From assembly GCA_001657295.1 (NCBI GenBank), contig LYSW01000012.1, forward strand, positions 2,572 to 66,571: DNA of 64,000 nucleotides, given 5' to 3'. The position numbers and the translations under genes are program-made. Positions 50,711 to 59,867 of the stretch are shown in pieces. The notes under the pieces are model-generated. The model did not search any database, had not been told where the DNA came from, and saw only the letters and a list, made by a program, of their open reading frames with translations. Numbering within the stretch: position 1 is the first letter of the stretch; every line of letters starts with the position of its first letter. The stretch comes from Oceanicaulis sp. BBD 1991-10 (lineage in GTDB: Bacteria > Pseudomonadota > Alphaproteobacteria > Caulobacterales > Maricaulaceae).

Positions 50711-51112
50711 GTGATCAAGTCCGTCTTCCTCGCCGTCATACTCTCTGTCCTGCCCGCCTCGGCCTTCGCCGAGGACGAGGCGCGCCTGGCCGCGGTGTTG
50801 AGCTATGCAGACTGGTGCGCCAGCTGCCAGGTGCTCGATCCGAAGCTGGAGGAGGTGCGCGCGGCCGGCCCGATCGAGGGCGTGCGCTTCGTGCGGCTCG
50901 ACTATACCGACCGCACCAGCGCGAATTATTTCGCCCAGGCCGACGAAGCAGGCGTCGGGTCCGCCGTGCGAGGTCATTTCCAGCGCGGCGTTCGCACCGG
51001 AATGCTGCTCCTTATCGATCTGGACGACGGCGAGGTCGTGGGCGACGTGCGCCGCACGGCCACGGTGGAAGAGATCCAGGCCGCCTTGCGTTCCGCCGCT
51101 GCGGACGCCTGA
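50711..51112 (+). CDS. Exported thioredoxin-like protein
   Basis: 133 residues, GTG start with AGGAG eight bases upstream. Signal peptide SVFLAVILSVLPASAFA, then the thioredoxin active site YADWCASCQVLDPKLEEV (CxxC), IEGVRFVRLDYTDRTSANYF and a C-terminal helix. Periplasmic thiol-disulfide oxidoreductase, similar to DsbD-gamma or thioredoxin_7 proteins. The usual cis-Pro region reads RTGMLLLIDLDDG, lacking an obvious cis-proline, which is odd. Followed by a strong terminator. Confidence 0.8.
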   Translation: MIKSVFLAVILSVLPASAFAEDEARLAAVLSYADWCASCQVLDPKLEEVRAAGPIEGVRFVRLDYTDRTSANYFAQADEAGVGSAVRGHFQRGVRTGMLLLIDLDDGEVVGDVRRTATVEEIQAALRSAAADA

Positions 51113-51137
51113 CCGAGCTGCCCCCGAGCTCGACCGG

Positions 51138-51175
51138 AGAGGCCCTGCACGGCGACGTGCGGGGCCTCTTCTTTT
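51138..51175 (+). terminator. Rho-independent terminator after the thioredoxin-like gene
   Basis: AGAGGCCCTGCACG-GCGA-CGTGCGGGGCCTCT: 14-bp stem with one G-U pair, GNRA-like loop, then TCTTTT. Lies 26 bases past the stop. Confidence 0.85.
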
Positions 51176-51223
51176 ACACGCCGCGCCGCGACGGATGCCG
51201 CCGGTCTCTGCTAAGAGGCGCGG

Positions 51224-52345
51224 ATGAGCCGTCTTGAAATCTTCCTCGTGGCGCCGCCGGGACTTGAACCCATGCTCGAAGCGGAAGCGCGGCGGCACGG
51301 CCTCGCGGTCGCCGGGCGGACCGCGGGCGGCGTGTTCGTCTCAGGGGACTGGGCCGACGTCTGGACAGCCAATCTGATGCTGCGCGGCGCCACACGCGTT
51401 CTGGTCCGCCTGGCGGAATTCCGCGTCAGCCACCTCGCCCAGCTCGACAAGCGCGCCCGCGGCGTGGATTGGGCGCGCTGGCTCCAGCCGGATACGCCGG
51501 TCCGGGTCGACGCCGTCTGCCGCAAGTCGAAAATCTACCATTCCGGCGCAGCCGCCGAGCGCATCGCCCGCGCCATCCAGGAGACCAGCGGCGCGCCGAC
51601 GCAAGACGACGCGCCCGTGCGCATTCAGGCGCGGCTGGACCATGATGTTTGCACGCTCAGCCTCGACAGCTCCGGCGAGCCTTTGCACAAGCGCGGCCGC
51701 AAGCCCGCCGTCGCCAAAGCGCCGATGCGCGAGACATTGGCGGCGCTGTTTCTGCGCGCATGCGAGTATTCCGGCGACGAACCGCTGATCGATCCCATGT
51801 GCGGGTCAGGCACCTTTCTCCTGGAATCGGCGGAAATCGCCGCCGGCCTGCCGCCGGGCCGCGACCGCCCCTTCGCCTTCGAGCAGCTCGCCAATTTTGA
51901 TGAGGCGGCCTGGCGGGCATTGCGCGCAGACGCCGTGGCCCGCGCCACAAAACCGGCCTCACCCATCCTGGGATTTGACCGCGACCCTGGCGCGGTGCGC
52001 GCCGCAACCGAGAACGCCCAGCGGGCCGGCCTCGCCGATTTCGTCGAGATCAGGCGCCGCGGCGTCGCGGACTTGACCGCCCCTCCCGGCCCCGCGGGTC
52101 TGGTCATCGTTAATCCGCCATACGGCGCCCGGATCGGCGATCAGGCCGCTCTTCGCCGTCTTTATCGGACGCTGGGCCAGCGCCTCAAGTCGGGATTCAA
52201 CGGTTGGCGAGTCGGCCTGATCACCAGCGTGCCCGGTCTGGCGAAAGCGACCGGACTGCGCTTGCGCGCGGGGCCGCCGATCGACCATGGCGGGCTTAAA
52301 GTGCGGCTCTATCAGACATCGATCCCACCCGCGCCGCAGGCCTGA
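51224..52345 (+). CDS. THUMP-domain class I RNA methyltransferase (RlmL/YcbY N-terminal type)
   Basis: 373 residues. N-terminal THUMP domain (VDAVCRKSKIYHSGAAAERIARAI), then a SAM methyltransferase domain with PLIDPMCGSGTFLLESA, ILGFDRDPGAVRAATENAQRAG and the catalytic NPPYG. This layout is the N2-guanine methyltransferase of 23S rRNA G2445 (RlmL first half). It lacks the RlmK half found in the E. coli fusion, as usual in alphaproteobacteria. Confidence 0.9.
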   Translation: MSRLEIFLVAPPGLEPMLEAEARRHGLAVAGRTAGGVFVSGDWADVWTANLMLRGATRVLVRLAEFRVSHLAQLDKRARGVDWARWLQPDTPVRVDAVCRKSKIYHSGAAAERIARAIQETSGAPTQDDAPVRIQARLDHDVCTLSLDSSGEPLHKRGRKPAVAKAPMRETLAALFLRACEYSGDEPLIDPMCGSGTFLLESAEIAAGLPPGRDRPFAFEQLANFDEAAWRALRADAVARATKPASPILGFDRDPGAVRAATENAQRAGLADFVEIRRRGVADLTAPPGPAGLVIVNPPYGARIGDQAALRRLYRTLGQRLKSGFNGWRVGLITSVPGLAKATGLRLRAGPPIDHGGLKVRLYQTSIPPAPQA

Positions 52346-52417
52346 CCGCGGCCGCTGCGCCTTGACCAGTCTGCGGCGCGCCGAGCAGACTATGGCCTTC
52401 TCTGGGAGGGGCGGAGC

Positions 52418-54484
52418 ATGGCATTGGCAATCGGACTTTTCGCAGCAGCGTTTCTGAACGCTGCGGTCGCGCAGGAAGCCCCTGGCGAGCAGACCCTGTT
52501 GCAGGAGGTGCAGGAGCCCGCACCGGTCCTGCGCCAGGTCGATCCGCAAGCGACATCCCTGATCTGCCCGTTCCGCGGCGCGATCGACTATGAGCCGGGC
52601 GATATCGAGTGCGGCCGGATCACCGTGCCGGAAAACCGCGAACGTTCTGACGGCCGCCTGATCCAGCTTCACTATGTCCGCATCGCCGCATGGGGTGAGG
52701 ACGACACCGAGCACAGAAGCGATCCGGTTCTCTATCTGACCGGCGGGCCTGGCGTGGGCGTTGAGAGCTATGTCGGCCGTCTGAGAGATCATGACGTCGC
52801 CGAACATCGCGATCTCTACATTCTCGAACAGCGCGGAATCGGAAGCAGCACGGATTTCTGCGAACAATACGCCGCTCTCGCGCCGGAGATCTCCCACGCC
52901 GTCTCGATGGAGGAAATGGCGATCGCCGGGGCTGAGCGCATGCGGCTTTGCTTCCGGGAAGCCGCCGCTCAGGGCATTGATCTGAGCGGTTATAACACGG
53001 TTGAGAATGCTCGCGACGTTCAAGCTTTGCGTGAGGCGCTAGGGCTTGAATCTTGGAATGTTTGGGGAATTTCGTATGGCTCTCACCTCGGTCAGATGCT
53101 GTTGGACGTCGACCCGGAGGGGACCCGCGCCATCGTGCTCGACGCGATCGTGCCGAACGACCTGGCAGGCCTGTTCGACTATGACCGCATCTTCCAGCAG
53201 CTGATCACGAATATCGCCGAGACCTGCACCAGCGGGCCTCAATGCGACGATCTGGAGGCGCGCCTGTGGCGCGCGATGGAGTCGCTGCGCGATGATCCTG
53301 TCATCCTCGAGATCGACGAGAGCGAAGTCTATCCTCGCGGCCAGCAATGGATTCCGCCCGCCATCGCGGCTTTCTTGCCCTTCTCCATGGCCTATGAACA
53401 GGACGAGCATCCCGCCATGGTCGCGGTGATCAACGCCGTCGCAGAATTCGCCGAGACGCGCGACGCCGACGTCATCGCCGGGCTGGAGGCGATTCTGGCC
53501 TCGTCGGAGGGTACGGACGACGACGGCGTTTCAATCTCACAGGGCATGAGCGACGCGATCCGCTGCAATGACGGCTATGTCCATGCCGTGCTCGCAGATT
53601 ACGACGAGACCGAGCCGGGGCGCTGGTCAGGATTTCTCGGCACGCGCGCAGGGGCGGCCTATGCCGCTCAGGTCTGTGAAGACGAAGGCCTGGCGCCGCG
53701 GGACCGGGCTGAGTACGCGCTTGTGCAGACCGATGTCCCGACCCTGATCGTCAACGGCGCCTGGGATCCGGTCACGCCGCCATGGCTGGCGGAATACATC
53801 CACCAAAACATGCCCGGCTCGCGCCTGATCATCACGCCCTTCGCCGGCCACGGACCGACCCGCTCCATGCCGGATTGCGCCGGACCGGTGATGACCGCGT
53901 TTTTCGATGATCCCGACGTTGAAGCGTTGGACGCGACCTGCCTGGAAGAGGGCCTCGACCCGCCCGTCTATGTCGGCTTGATGGAGACCCGCGCGCCCTT
54001 TATCGCAGCGGGACTGGTGGCCGACGCGCCGGCCAGTTTCGTCGGCCCGGGGCTCTGGCTGGCTGGATCGGTGCTGCCCCTCTTGATCGGCGCCGTGATG
54101 ATCCCGCTGGGCTTTTTCGGCCGCATCATCGACCGCACGCCGGTCAGCGTCATCGGCGCCGACACCGGCGGGGCCCGCTTCACCGGATGGCTGGCGGCGA
54201 TAGCGGGCCTGGGCGGCCTCAGCCTTATCGGTTACGGGGCCTATGCGGCGTCGGAGATCTCGCAGGCCGCCATCCTGGTCGGCTTCGCCAAACCGGCGGG
54301 CTACGGCGCCTGGATGGTGCTTGTCTCCGGCTTGCTCGGCGCCGCCAGCCTCGGCTTTCTGGTCCGCGCCTTCCTTGGAGAAGAGCGGATCCGGATCGGC
54401 ACTCTGCTGGGCTTCTTCCTGCTCAGCATTGGCGCTTTGTCATTGACAGCCTTCGCCTTTGTCTGGGATTTGACGCCGCTGTGA
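52418..54484 (+). CDS. Exported alpha/beta hydrolase (TAP/proline iminopeptidase-like) with C-terminal membrane tail
   Basis: 688 residues. Signal peptide MALAIGLFAAAFLNAAVAQ. Residues about 60-510 are an S33-type hydrolase: oxyanion LYLTGGPGVGVESYVG, nucleophile elbow VWGISYGSHLGQ, Asp in VNGAWDPVTPPW and His in PFAGHGPTRSMPDC, with a TAP-like C-terminal subdomain. Residues about 520-688 form four hydrophobic helices (LWLAGSVLPLLIGAVMIPLGFF to IGALSLTAFAFVWDL). The tail is unusual for the soluble family and would tether the catalytic domain to the membrane on the periplasmic side. Peptidase or esterase activity undetermined. Confidence 0.84.
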   Translation: MALAIGLFAAAFLNAAVAQEAPGEQTLLQEVQEPAPVLRQVDPQATSLICPFRGAIDYEPGDIECGRITVPENRERSDGRLIQLHYVRIAAWGEDDTEHRSDPVLYLTGGPGVGVESYVGRLRDHDVAEHRDLYILEQRGIGSSTDFCEQYAALAPEISHAVSMEEMAIAGAERMRLCFREAAAQGIDLSGYNTVENARDVQALREALGLESWNVWGISYGSHLGQMLLDVDPEGTRAIVLDAIVPNDLAGLFDYDRIFQQLITNIAETCTSGPQCDDLEARLWRAMESLRDDPVILEIDESEVYPRGQQWIPPAIAAFLPFSMAYEQDEHPAMVAVINAVAEFAETRDADVIAGLEAILASSEGTDDDGVSISQGMSDAIRCNDGYVHAVLADYDETEPGRWSGFLGTRAGAAYAAQVCEDEGLAPRDRAEYALVQTDVPTLIVNGAWDPVTPPWLAEYIHQNMPGSRLIITPFAGHGPTRSMPDCAGPVMTAFFDDPDVEALDATCLEEGLDPPVYVGLMETRAPFIAAGLVADAPASFVGPGLWLAGSVLPLLIGAVMIPLGFFGRIIDRTPVSVIGADTGGARFTGWLAAIAGLGGLSLIGYGAYAASEISQAAILVGFAKPAGYGAWMVLVSGLLGAASLGFLVRAFLGEERIRIGTLLGFFLLSIGALSLTAFAFVWDLTPL

Positions 54485-54507
54485 CCAAACGGCGCGGGTG
54501 ACTCAAT

Positions 54508-55515
54508 ATGGACGTGACACTGGATTTTCTCGGCCGCTTTGCGAGCCAATTCCAGTCGCCCGCCCTCGCCTTTCTGATCGGCGGGATGGTGATCGCCGCC
54601 TTTCGCAGCAATCTGACCATTCCCGACGCGATCTATAAATTCGCGGTCTTTGTCCTGCTGATGCGCATCGGCATGAAGGCGGGGCTGGAGCTGCGCGAAG
54701 CGGATCTGACCGCGATGCTTCTGCCGGCGCTGATCGCGGTGGTGGTCGGCCTCGCCGCCGTCGTCATCGGACGCTATTCACTGGCGCTGCTGCCGAATGT
54801 GAAGACCGAGGACGGCATTGCGACCGCCGGCCTGTTCGGCGCGGTCAGCGCCTCCACGCTCGCGGCGGCCATGGTGCTGATGGATGAGGGCGCGATCGCC
54901 TATGAGGCCTGGGCGCCGGCGCTTTATCCCTTCATGGACATTCCCGCCCTGGTGCTCGCCATCGTGCTGGCGAATATCCACCACACCAAGGTCAAGGAAG
55001 GCGGCGACACGGAAGTGCGCCTGTGGCCGATCATCAAGGACAGCCTGCGCGGGTCCGCGCTCAGCGCGCTGCTTCTGGGCATGGCGCTGGGCCTTTTCAC
55101 CCGGCCCGATCCGGTGTTCGACAGCTTTTACGACCCGCTTTTCCGCGGGCTTTTGTCGATCATCATGCTGATCATGGGCATGGAGGCCTATGCCCGCCTG
55201 CGCGAGCTGGCGAGCGTGGCGCACTGGTATCTTGTCTATGCGATCGCAGCGCCCCTCACCCACGGCCTGATCGCGTTCGGCCTTGGCTATATCGCCCACG
55301 TGCTGACCGGCTTCTCGCCGGGCGGCGTGATCATTCTGGCGGTGATGGCGGGGTCCAGCTCGGACATTTCCGGCCCGCCGACGCTGCGCGCCGGCATCCC
55401 CAGCGCCAATCCGTCCGCCTATATCGGCTCGTCGACCAGCATCGGCACGCCGGTGGCGATCGCCATCGGCATTCCGCTTTACATGACTTTGGCTGAGCTG
55501 GTGTTCAGGCTCTAG
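54508..55515 (+). CDS. sbtA: SbtA-type sodium-dependent bicarbonate transporter
   Basis: 335 residues with about ten transmembrane helices. Family blocks: GLFGAVSASTLAAAMVLM and GSSSDISGPPTLRAG, PSANPSAYIGSSTSIGTPVA, IAIGIPLY, which line the HCO3-/Na+ sites in SbtA. Imports bicarbonate. The stop codon overlaps that of a convergent SbtB-like PII gene within the palindrome CTAG, which strongly supports the SbtA call. No carboxysome or RuBisCO genes here, so bicarbonate may feed anaplerosis or pH balance. Confidence 0.9.
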   Translation: MDVTLDFLGRFASQFQSPALAFLIGGMVIAAFRSNLTIPDAIYKFAVFVLLMRIGMKAGLELREADLTAMLLPALIAVVVGLAAVVIGRYSLALLPNVKTEDGIATAGLFGAVSASTLAAAMVLMDEGAIAYEAWAPALYPFMDIPALVLAIVLANIHHTKVKEGGDTEVRLWPIIKDSLRGSALSALLLGMALGLFTRPDPVFDSFYDPLFRGLLSIIMLIMGMEAYARLRELASVAHWYLVYAIAAPLTHGLIAFGLGYIAHVLTGFSPGGVIILAVMAGSSSDISGPPTLRAGIPSANPSAYIGSSTSIGTPVAIAIGIPLYMTLAELVFRL

Positions 55516-55850
55516 GATTCGTCGCGCGAGAACTTGCCGGGACGCAGGATCTCGACCTCTTCCAGATAGGTGATGCCGGAATAATTCTTAAAGTATCGCG
55601 CCGAGACATTCTCCGCGATCGTCTCGGCCTGCTCTCTGGAGCTGCAGATCACTTCGATCTTCACATTGCGAAGCGCATCGACCACCTGCGCCCGGCTTTG
55701 CGTGCGCACGCCGCGGCTGCCTTTGCCGGCCGCATTGACCATGGTGTAACCCGTCGCGCCGGCCGCTTCGATCACCTCAATGACGCCATTGACGATGACT
55801 TTTTCGGTGATGATGACGATTTTGACGGCGGTGTGGGTCATGGCGCGCAC
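55512..55850 (-). CDS. sbtB: SbtB-like PII signalling protein
   Basis: 112 residues. KIVIITEKVIVNGVIEVIEAAGATGYTMV matches the PII ferredoxin-like core; AAGKGSRGVRT is the SbtB T-loop segment; KYFxDYxGI-like RYFKNYSGITYLEEVEIL is the second core block. Cyanobacterial SbtB binds adenine nucleotides including cAMP and gates SbtA. The C-terminal CGPEGC redox loop of cyanobacterial SbtB is absent (it ends LRPGKFSRDES). ORF start 55850 or ATG 55841 (MTHTAVK). Convergent with sbtA, so expressed from its own promoter. Confidence 0.85.
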   Translation of the reverse strand: MRAMTHTAVKIVIITEKVIVNGVIEVIEAAGATGYTMVNAAGKGSRGVRTQSRAQVVDALRNVKIEVICSSREQAETIAENVSARYFKNYSGITYLEEVEILRPGKFSRDES

Positions 55851-55921
55851 TCTTCATGGACGAATGACGAGCTAGACCCAGCCAGCGCCATTGGTCAACC
55901 AGACGCCGGCGCCGATGCTCC

Positions 55922-55965
55922 GGCGAAAAGAGCGCCGCTCCAGCCGGACCGGCGCTCTTTTCGCC
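55922..55965 (-). terminator. Strong terminator after the TonB receptor gene
   Basis: GGCGAAAAGAGCGCCG-N12-CGGCGCTCTTTTCGCC is a perfect 16-bp inverted repeat with a T-run in each strand's distal arm. It lies 15 bases past the receptor stop and upstream of the sbtB start; it could act in both directions. Confidence 0.8.
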
Positions 55966-55979
55966 TGTGACGGACCGGC

Positions 55980-58193
55980 CTAGTTCAAGTCGGTGCGAAG
56001 GCTGATCCCCCAGATCCGCGGATCGTTGACGAAGCCGGTGTTGTTGTTGAAGTCGATGCCGCCGACCAGATTGTCTTCATCGGTTATGTTGCGCACGAAG
56101 AAGGCCGCTTCCCAGTCGCGGCCATCGGCGACGCCGGCATAGCCGACGCGCAACCCGCATTCGAAATTGCCGTCGGAGAAATACTCCTCGGACTCATAAA
56201 GGAAGAGATTGGTGCGCCCTTGCCAGAACCAGTCGGTGTAGACGAACCACTCCCCGCCCATATCCGAAGGGATCGCATATCGGGCCGTCAGGCTCAGGAT
56301 GTAATCCGGCGCCTGGGGAAAGGGGTTGCCGTCGACTTCCACAAAGCCGTCATTGTCCGCGTCCGGATCGGTCGGCGTGCACTGCCCTGAACCGCAGGGC
56401 GCCACCTCCAGATCAGGATCCTGGAGCTCCGTCTCATTCCAGCTGAAGCCCGCCGTGACCAGGAAATTGTCGGTGACGAGAAATTCTGAATCGATCTCGA
56501 CGCCGTAACCGACGCCTTCATCGGCGTTGACCAGCTGGATCAGGTTGCCGGCGCCGCCCACCGCTGAGAGCTGAAGGTCCTCAACGGTGTAGTAAAACGC
56601 GGTCGCATTGATCCGCGCGCGTCCGCCCAGCGGTTCTGAATTCAGGCCCGCCTCCCAGGACAGCACGGTTTCGCTGTCGGCCACTGAGGGGGATCCGAAA
56701 AACGCGACGTCACGCGCCTGAATCGTCGGGCCCCGGAAACCGCGGGCCACGCGGGCGAAGACGGAAACCTCGTCATTCACGTCATAGATCGCGGAGATGT
56801 CCCAGCTGACCTGTTCGTCAGAGACGTTCACCGGCGCCTGCGGCACGACGGACACCGGGACCGACAGGTCTTTTTCGTCGCTCGTGTAGCGAAGCCCGCC
56901 GGAAATCTCGAGCTGGTCGGAGAGCCGGTGGCTGGCCTGACCGAAGATCGACCAGAGATCATTTTGGTGATTGACCGTCGTGGGCGGCGGGAAGCCGCCG
57001 TTCGGCCCGAGCGTCGTGATGGTGAAATCGGAGGTGAAATAATAGGCGCCGAGCTGCCAGCGGGTCGCGCCGTCGCCGTCCGATGCGACGCGGAATTCCT
57101 GGGTGAACTGGTCGAGATCATCAATCCCGTCCTGCGTTTCCGACGGGAAGGCAATGATACCCGGCCCATTAAAATTGCCGCCGTCGATATCGCCGAGGCT
57201 GAAGCCTTCCGCCGTTTCATAGCCGGAGATCGATGTGATGACGAAGCCCGGACGATAGACATTCGCTTTCAGACTGGCGCCCCAGCTATCGTATTCCTGA
57301 GGGTTGTTGAACGCGGAGTCGAAGAAGACCCGTCCTCGATCATAATTCGCATTCAAATCATTCGACCCCGTGCTCAAGATATTGGCGCGAAACAGCGCTG
57401 ACGTGCCCTCCAGGCTGCGGCCGTGGATGTTGAACAATGCATCGAAGCGGTCGTCGGGCTCGAACAGGACCTGCACCCGCCCGGCCAGCTCGTTAAACCC
57501 GCCCAGCGAATTCGGCGCGCCCAGAAAATCATTGTCGATCCAGTCATCGCGGTTCTGGCTGAGCAGAGATACGCGGGTCGAAACCGTGTCAGACAACGGG
57601 ACCGTGTATGCGCCTTCCGCATTCATGGTGCCCAGCGAGCCATAGGCGCCGCTGAGATATCCGCCGCGCTCGCCGTCGGGACGCACGGAATCAAATTTGA
57701 CGATGCCTGCGGTGGTGTTGCGCCCGAACAGCGTGCCCTGAGGCCCGCGGGAGACCTCAACCTGCGCGATGTCGAAAAGCGGAAAGCTTTTCAGGATGAC
57801 GTTTTCCTGGACGATATCGTCCATGACCACCGAGACCGGCTGTGAGGCGGCCAGATCGAAATCGGTGTTGCCGAGGCCGCGAATATAAAAGCGCGGGGCG
57901 ATGCGGCCGTTGGAGCTTTCGGCGTAGAAGCTGGGAATGCGCGCGGCCAGGCTGAGAATGTCTCCCCCGGCCTCGGTGATCGCGTCGAGATTTTCAGACG
58001 GCACCGCGGTCACCGAACCGGCGATGTCCTGGATATTCTCCTCGCGGCGCGTCGTCGTCACGATAATCGTATCGACACGCGCTTCATCGCTGGTCTGCTG
58101 AGCAAGGGATGGCGCGGACAAGCCGGCGGCGAGCGCAATGGCGCTGACGGAGCTGGCGGCGAGAATGGAAATGGAAGAAGCAATTCGAGACAC
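55980..58193 (-). CDS. TonB-dependent outer membrane receptor
   Basis: 737 residues. Signal peptide ILAASSVSAIALAAGLSAPSLAQ; TonB box-like DTIIVTTTRREENIQDI; plug domain with FYIRGLGNTDFDL and VSRGPQGTLFGRNTTAGIV; a 22-strand barrel follows, ending WGISLRTDLN. The plug sequences fit the large alphaproteobacterial receptor group used for glycans, siderophores or aromatics; no substrate genes sit beside it. TTTGATTG-N13-CAATCAAA lies about 110-140 bases upstream. The 200 bases upstream hold no gene and no cobalamin riboswitch box that I can see. Confidence 0.92.
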   Translation of the reverse strand: MSRIASSISILAASSVSAIALAAGLSAPSLAQQTSDEARVDTIIVTTTRREENIQDIAGSVTAVPSENLDAITEAGGDILSLAARIPSFYAESSNGRIAPRFYIRGLGNTDFDLAASQPVSVVMDDIVQENVILKSFPLFDIAQVEVSRGPQGTLFGRNTTAGIVKFDSVRPDGERGGYLSGAYGSLGTMNAEGAYTVPLSDTVSTRVSLLSQNRDDWIDNDFLGAPNSLGGFNELAGRVQVLFEPDDRFDALFNIHGRSLEGTSALFRANILSTGSNDLNANYDRGRVFFDSAFNNPQEYDSWGASLKANVYRPGFVITSISGYETAEGFSLGDIDGGNFNGPGIIAFPSETQDGIDDLDQFTQEFRVASDGDGATRWQLGAYYFTSDFTITTLGPNGGFPPPTTVNHQNDLWSIFGQASHRLSDQLEISGGLRYTSDEKDLSVPVSVVPQAPVNVSDEQVSWDISAIYDVNDEVSVFARVARGFRGPTIQARDVAFFGSPSVADSETVLSWEAGLNSEPLGGRARINATAFYYTVEDLQLSAVGGAGNLIQLVNADEGVGYGVEIDSEFLVTDNFLVTAGFSWNETELQDPDLEVAPCGSGQCTPTDPDADNDGFVEVDGNPFPQAPDYILSLTARYAIPSDMGGEWFVYTDWFWQGRTNLFLYESEEYFSDGNFECGLRVGYAGVADGRDWEAAFFVRNITDEDNLVGGIDFNNNTGFVNDPRIWGISLRTDLN

Positions 58194-58393
58194 GGCGCTA
58201 GTCCTTTGGCTCGTGGACGGGGAGAAGGTTTAAAGGCGCCCATCGCGCGTGACGGAGGGCGGCGCTATTTCGTTAAGCAAGCCTGGCGGTTTCGCGAAGG
58301 CTTTTGATTGCTGCGGCGCAACTCAATCAAAGTGTGTGGACAATAAGTCACAGATTTTTCATCTGTAGACGGATGTTCGTTAACCCAATTGGA

Positions 58394-59830
58394 TCAGCCG
58401 TCGATCTGGTCCATGTCGATCTCAATGGTGGGATCGACGCGCGCCGCCAGAGGGCCGGGATCCTCTAAATGCAGGTCCAGCAAGGCGCGATAGCGGCGAA
58501 TATTGCGGACATATTGCACCGGCTCATGGCCGCGGGCGTAGCCATGACGGACCGTGGTGTAATATTCGCGCTGGCTAAGAAGCGGGAGCGTTTGACGCAA
58601 GGACGGCCACCGGTCCGGGTCGAGCCCCTGACGGCGCGCGAGCCGGCGCGCATCATAAAGATGGCCCATGCCGACATTATAGGCGGCGAAGGCCTTGAAG
58701 AGCTGGTCCTCGCCATCCACGCCTTCCGGGATCCGGTCGAACAGGCGGCGCAGATAAAGCGCACCGCCCTCGATGGATTGCACCGGATCCGTACGGTCTT
58801 CGACCCCGACCTCCCGCGCCGTCGGCAGGGTCAGCATCATGACGCCGCGCACGCCGGTGGCGCTGACCGCATCGGGATCCCAGTGAGATTCCTGATAGGC
58901 TTGCGCCGCCAGCCAGCGCCAATCGATGCCGTGCTCGATCGCCGCGGCCTCGAAATGCGGCCGGAGGGCCGGCAGACGCGCGTCGATCCGGCGCACGAAG
59001 CGCGCCACGTCGACATAGTCGAAGCGCCGGGTATAGCCGTACCAGCGCTCGTCCAGCTCCTCGAGCAGGCCGTCATCGTGGGCCAGCTCGAACCAGCGTT
59101 CCAGCGGTTCGGCGAGCTGCGGCGCCGCCTCAGCCCGGATCCAGGCATGGCTGCGTTCCTCACTGAGCGTCAGCGGCGTTAAAAGCTCGGGAAATTGCAG
59201 GCGGGCATGGGCGATCAGATTGCTGTCAGCCACGGTGCAGTCGAGTTGCTCCTCCTGCACCTGTCTCAGCAAGGGCATCGCCGAAGGCGCTTCAAGCGCC
59301 CCCCAGCTCAGCTCCGGATGAGCCGCCTGGAGACCGGCAAGCGTCTCGGCATAGCTCGAGCCGCCGACCACGGCGAGCGAAACCGCGCTTAAGTCCTCAA
59401 CCGCGCGAATGCGGGCGCCGGCGCGCCGGCAGGCGACCTGCTCGACCACCGCCTTATAGGCCGGCCCGAACTCGAAAATCTCCGAACGGTCTTCGGTGAC
59501 CGTGATCCCCGCGGCCGCAATATGCCCCTCGCCGGCGGAAACCGCGTCCAGGACGGCCTGCAGATCTTCGCGCACGTCAAATTCGGCCGCCAGGCCCTGG
59601 CTTTGCGCGAAAGCGCGGGCCAGCTCGACCTCATAGCCGCTGACCGCACCGCTTTCATCGATGAAGTGGCTGGTGGGCCCAGGAGCGATCAACACGACAA
59701 GCCGCCCCTCCTCCAGCGCTGTCGCCAAAGTCTCGACGGGATCGGGCGGCGGCGGCGGTGGCGGCTCCGGCCGGCCGCACGCGGCCAGGCAGGCTGTCAG
59801 ACAAAGAAGAAAGCCCCAGCGTTTCAACAT
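58394..59830 (-). CDS. mltF: MltF-like membrane-bound lytic murein transglycosylase
   Basis: 478 residues from ATG 59830 (MLKRWGFLLCLTACLAACG, lipobox LAAC); the ORF track starts 41 codons earlier. An SBP-3-like regulatory domain (about 35-270: GYEVELARAFAQSQGLAAEF) precedes the SLT domain: WLAAQAYQESHWDPDAVS holds the catalytic Glu, followed by GVRGVMMLTLPTAREVG and AFAAYNVGMGHLYDAR. Cleaves peptidoglycan glycan strands at the outer membrane. Proline-rich linker PPPPPPPD after the lipid anchor. Confidence 0.92.
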   Translation of the reverse strand: MLKRWGFLLCLTACLAACGRPEPPPPPPPDPVETLATALEEGRLVVLIAPGPTSHFIDESGAVSGYEVELARAFAQSQGLAAEFDVREDLQAVLDAVSAGEGHIAAAGITVTEDRSEIFEFGPAYKAVVEQVACRRAGARIRAVEDLSAVSLAVVGGSSYAETLAGLQAAHPELSWGALEAPSAMPLLRQVQEEQLDCTVADSNLIAHARLQFPELLTPLTLSEERSHAWIRAEAAPQLAEPLERWFELAHDDGLLEELDERWYGYTRRFDYVDVARFVRRIDARLPALRPHFEAAAIEHGIDWRWLAAQAYQESHWDPDAVSATGVRGVMMLTLPTAREVGVEDRTDPVQSIEGGALYLRRLFDRIPEGVDGEDQLFKAFAAYNVGMGHLYDARRLARRQGLDPDRWPSLRQTLPLLSQREYYTTVRHGYARGHEPVQYVRNIRRYRALLDLHLEDPGPLAARVDPTIEIDMDQIDG

Positions 59831-59867
59831 CACGCTTGAGGATAGTGGAGCCGCGCGCCCTGTCCAA

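Noticed and set aside
58194-58393. Cobalamin riboswitch upstream of the TonB receptor
   Set aside because: No B12-box-like sequence or expected long structured leader is visible.
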